Shown here one piece after another: positions 61,955 to 64,000 of a stretch of DNA of 64,000 nt (the stretch's first letter is position 1; each line of letters starts with the position of its first letter). Origin of the DNA: Candidatus Hydrothermarchaeum profundi (GTDB lineage Archaea > Hydrothermarchaeota > Hydrothermarchaeia > Hydrothermarchaeales > Hydrothermarchaeaceae); contig MTMF02000009.1 in NCBI GenBank assembly GCA_002011125.2, positions 1,208,989 through 1,272,988 on the forward strand, in the 5' to 3' direction. Under the pieces are notes generated by a model, which made no database searches, was not told the DNA's origin, and was given only the letters and a program-made list of their open reading frames with translations. A program made the position numbers and the translations under genes.

Positions 61955-61958
61955 ATAA

Positions 61959-63221
61959 TCATTCGAGAATAATTTTTTTTCCATATAATTTTGATATCTC
62001 CTCTTCTAAAGCTTTCTTCATATTTGATATTTCGTTATTAAGTTCTTCTAAACTATTAGATTTTAAACTGATTAATTCTTTTAATTTGTTAATCTTTGTC
62101 TTTTTTTCATCTATTTGGGTTTCTAATTCTTTTAGCTCTTCAGTAACTCTTATTTTTGATATCCTCTCTTTTAAGGATGCCTCTCGATTTTCAGCTTCTA
62201 AAAATTCTTCTACTGCCTTCCGTAGTAGTACTTCTACATCCTTAAGTTTCTCTCTTTCTTTCCTATCTAGAACAAGAATCCTAGCGGCTGTAGCTTTTTT
62301 GCAACCAGCAATAAAATCCTTTAGATACGGAAATCCTTTAGGCTCTGAGAAAAATGCTTTATCAGGATGTCTAATGTACTGGTCTAGGATTTTAATATCA
62401 CCAGTAGCTTTTCCACTCTCGATGATCTTTCTATATTTTCTAAAAATTCTACTAAGAGGTCCTAAGATATTTAACACTCTGGTTTTTATCTCGTCTTTTT
62501 CATGTTGGATTTCTCTTAATTCTCTTTCAAATTGCTTAAATAACTGATATTCTTCACTTTTTTTAAGTTCTATTTTTTTCTTTTCTTTTTTCTTTATTAT
62601 CTCTGCTAACTTTTTAACATCTTCAGTAAAATATTCTATTTCGCTCTTAATTTTTGAAATTTCTTTGTATTTTTTTTCTAATTCTAAGATCTGTATCTCG
62701 ATTTTTTCAAAGTGAGTCCTTCTTTCTTTTTCCTCATCTAGTATCTCCTCCAGATTTTTTGATGAATCGATTATTCTATTCAGGCAAGTACCTAGTTTGG
62801 GAACCTGGTCAGCATATACCGCAGCTATGTATTTCCCATGACTTAGCTGAATCTTTTGAATCGTCTTCAGAGCCTTCATCAACCTGTTATGGAATTCTAT
62901 AAGCCCTTGAAAATCTTTACCTTCTACTTTTATCATAGATAGCCCTTCCATTATCCCGCTGACATATTTTGGTTTGGCTGTTAGGGCAGGTTTAAAGACC
63001 CTATTTTTAATATCTTCAGGGAACTCATGGTCTCTAATATCCTCAATAACTTTGAGAGCCCTATCTCTCTGCGCTATGATATCATATAATAGAGATTCAA
63101 CTTCATCTCCATTCCACTTATCTTTCTTTTCCTTAACCCAGTCCTCTGCCTCTCTAATATGCATTACAACCGGGCTTTCCGATTTTTGCGTATTTCCAAA
63201 AATTCGATCAAAAAAACCCAT
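61959..63221 (-). CDS. Coiled-coil protein of unknown function
   Basis: 420 residues. An N-terminal helical region (about 15-150: 'IREAEDWVKEKKDKWNGDEVESLLYDIIAQRDRALKVIEDIR', 'FQGLIEFHNRLMKALKTIQKI') is followed by a long coiled coil (about 155-250), a less regular part ('PLSRIFRKYRKIIESGKATGDIKILDQYIRHPDKAFFSEP') and a second coiled coil (about 330-410). No membrane helix or catalytic motif. Similar proteins occur in archaea, sometimes beside zinc-ribbon genes as here; a structural or cell-division scaffold is conceivable but not shown. Convergent with the DHH gene (4-bp gap). Confidence 0.7.
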   Translation of the reverse strand: MGFFDRIFGNTQKSESPVVMHIREAEDWVKEKKDKWNGDEVESLLYDIIAQRDRALKVIEDIRDHEFPEDIKNRVFKPALTAKPKYVSGIMEGLSMIKVEGKDFQGLIEFHNRLMKALKTIQKIQLSHGKYIAAVYADQVPKLGTCLNRIIDSSKNLEEILDEEKERRTHFEKIEIQILELEKKYKEISKIKSEIEYFTEDVKKLAEIIKKKEKKKIELKKSEEYQLFKQFERELREIQHEKDEIKTRVLNILGPLSRIFRKYRKIIESGKATGDIKILDQYIRHPDKAFFSEPKGFPYLKDFIAGCKKATAARILVLDRKEREKLKDVEVLLRKAVEEFLEAENREASLKERISKIRVTEELKELETQIDEKKTKINKLKELISLKSNSLEELNNEISNMKKALEEEISKLYGKKIILE

Positions 63222-63267
63222 GTTTAAATGATCTACCTAATTTTATAAATAAAAAGGTTCTGTAATG

Positions 63268-63867
63268 CTATTGCTGTTTGATATCTATGATCACAGTGTC
63301 ATTGAGTAACCGAGTTCCCAGTACGATGCTCCCCTCTTCTATAGGTATTAAAGAGTAATATATCGTATTACCTACTCTTCCGATGACCTCTAAGTTTTGA
63401 GAATTCTTTTTTATTTCCACATCCTCAATCGATCTTATACCAGGAACACGAATTACTACTTCCTTTTTACCCTTAATAATACGGGTTGAGACTTCTGCTT
63501 CCTTAAATTCAATTCCCTTTTCTTTTTCCATCATTTCTCTAATAAAAGAAGGAATCGGGGCATCTTTTATCAAATTCTCGAAGTCCTTCATTTCACCTGT
63601 TTTTATTATAGGCTTTCCATCTCGCATTTCAATAGAGAAGAAAAGTCCCTTTCCGAGAGTCTCTCCTTTTGCTATCTTTTCCGCTAACTCTTTTAATACT
63701 CCAGCATTATGCTCTAAAAGCTCTTTCATCATAAACTCCATCTGGCTTTTGAAATCTCCAAGATGCTTCTTACCTTTTAATTCAGTTAGGTCGGTTCCAC
63801 AGTTGGCGCAGAAATTTTGATAACTTAGAACTTTGGTTCCGCATGTAGGGCAGTAATTCAATTTCAT
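63268..63867 (-). CDS. Zinc-ribbon protein with Hsp20/CS-like C-terminal domain
   Basis: 199 residues. The N-terminal ribbon has C6, C9, C20, C23 ('YCPTCGTKVLSYQNFCANCG'). A helical linker (35-65) follows. The C-terminal 80 residues are beta-rich with an alpha-crystallin-like pattern: 'EVSTRIIKGKKEVVIRVPGIRSIEDVEIKKNSQNLEVIGRVGNTIYYSLIPI' resembles Hsp20 domains ('V..PG....D..I......L.I.'). A chaperone-like or adaptor role is inferred only. Same strand as the coiled-coil gene, 46 bp upstream of it, possibly an operon. Confidence 0.72.
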   Translation of the reverse strand: MKLNYCPTCGTKVLSYQNFCANCGTDLTELKGKKHLGDFKSQMEFMMKELLEHNAGVLKELAEKIAKGETLGKGLFFSIEMRDGKPIIKTGEMKDFENLIKDAPIPSFIREMMEKEKGIEFKEAEVSTRIIKGKKEVVIRVPGIRSIEDVEIKKNSQNLEVIGRVGNTIYYSLIPIEEGSIVLGTRLLNDTVIIDIKQQ

Positions 63868-64000
63868 TGAAAGTAGAGGAAAAAATTAACAATGTTAAAG
63901 CTTTGGAACGTTAGCTATACCTATTGATTTACCCAATATAGAGTTGCTGGATTCTATCGTAGGGCCGTAGAATTAGCGTGTAAAATGATTTAAGGGTAGA
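63868..64000. other. Window end, no feature seen
   Basis: 133 bp of AT-rich upstream DNA; it must hold the zinc-ribbon gene promoter, but no clear TATA box is evident. Confidence 0.3.

Noticed and set aside
61951-62547. 198-codon plus-strand frame antisense to the coiled-coil gene
   Set aside because: Ser/Phe-rich translation is the expected shadow of a Lys/Glu-rich coiled coil; the minus-strand gene is clearly real.

Overview
This is a low-GC archaeal chromosome segment. Archaeal marker genes include diphthine synthase (dph5), archaeal-type riboflavin synthase (ribC), an FAD synthetase of the RibL type, a DUF99 protein, an RNase J-type nuclease, type 2 IPP isomerase and an AglH-like GlcNAc-1-P transferase. 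Several genes have AT-rich TATA boxes about 27 nt upstream of the start codon, which suggests leaderless transcripts. The single tRNA, Arg(GCG), has no encoded CCA. The gene set fits an uncultivated euryarchaeote-like lineage, but I cannot name it from the sequence.

Bases 1 to about 42.6 kb form a large surface-polysaccharide / protein-glycosylation island. It holds five intact GT2, four GT4 and two PMT/ArnT-like membrane glycosyltransferases and a Wzx-like flippase. It also has a UPF0104 membrane protein, two nucleotide-sugar epimerases, a nucleotide-sugar dehydrogenase, a DegT aminotransferase, a Gfo/Idh oxidoreductase, an ATP-grasp ligase, a NodU-type carbamoyltransferase, a polysaccharide deacetylase, two FemAB-type acyltransferases and a GlcNAc-1-P transferase. 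Three cobalamin-binding-type radical SAM proteins are scattered through it, each close to a GT2 gene. The most unusual part is the tightly overlapped set at 2514-9596: radical SAM, UPF0104, a toroid protein with QW-like repeats, GT2, a nitroreductase-methyltransferase fusion and a polyprenyl-phosphate GT2. The island shows recent rearrangement: a decayed IS481-like element with recognisable inverted repeats, a 124-bp exact duplication of the 3' part of a GT2 gene, and a FrhB-family protein whose domains are in permuted order.

From about 42.7 kb to the end the genes are mainly housekeeping: tRNA-Arg, surE, IPP isomerase, RNase J, purE, an aspartate-type aminotransferase, ribC and ribH, a membrane spermidine-synthase-like protein, and a lipoprotein-like protein isoaspartate methyltransferase. 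These are followed by a dph5-DUF99-ribL operon, hisB/hisA/hisG, an adenosine/SAH-type deaminase, a DUF763 protein, and a kinase-like protein convergent with a small P-loop kinase. The window closes with a DHH phosphoesterase, a coiled-coil protein and a zinc-ribbon protein. Two histidine genes with separate promoters share an exact 10-bp upstream motif. An unlisted 42-codon ORF at 57976-58104 looks genuine.
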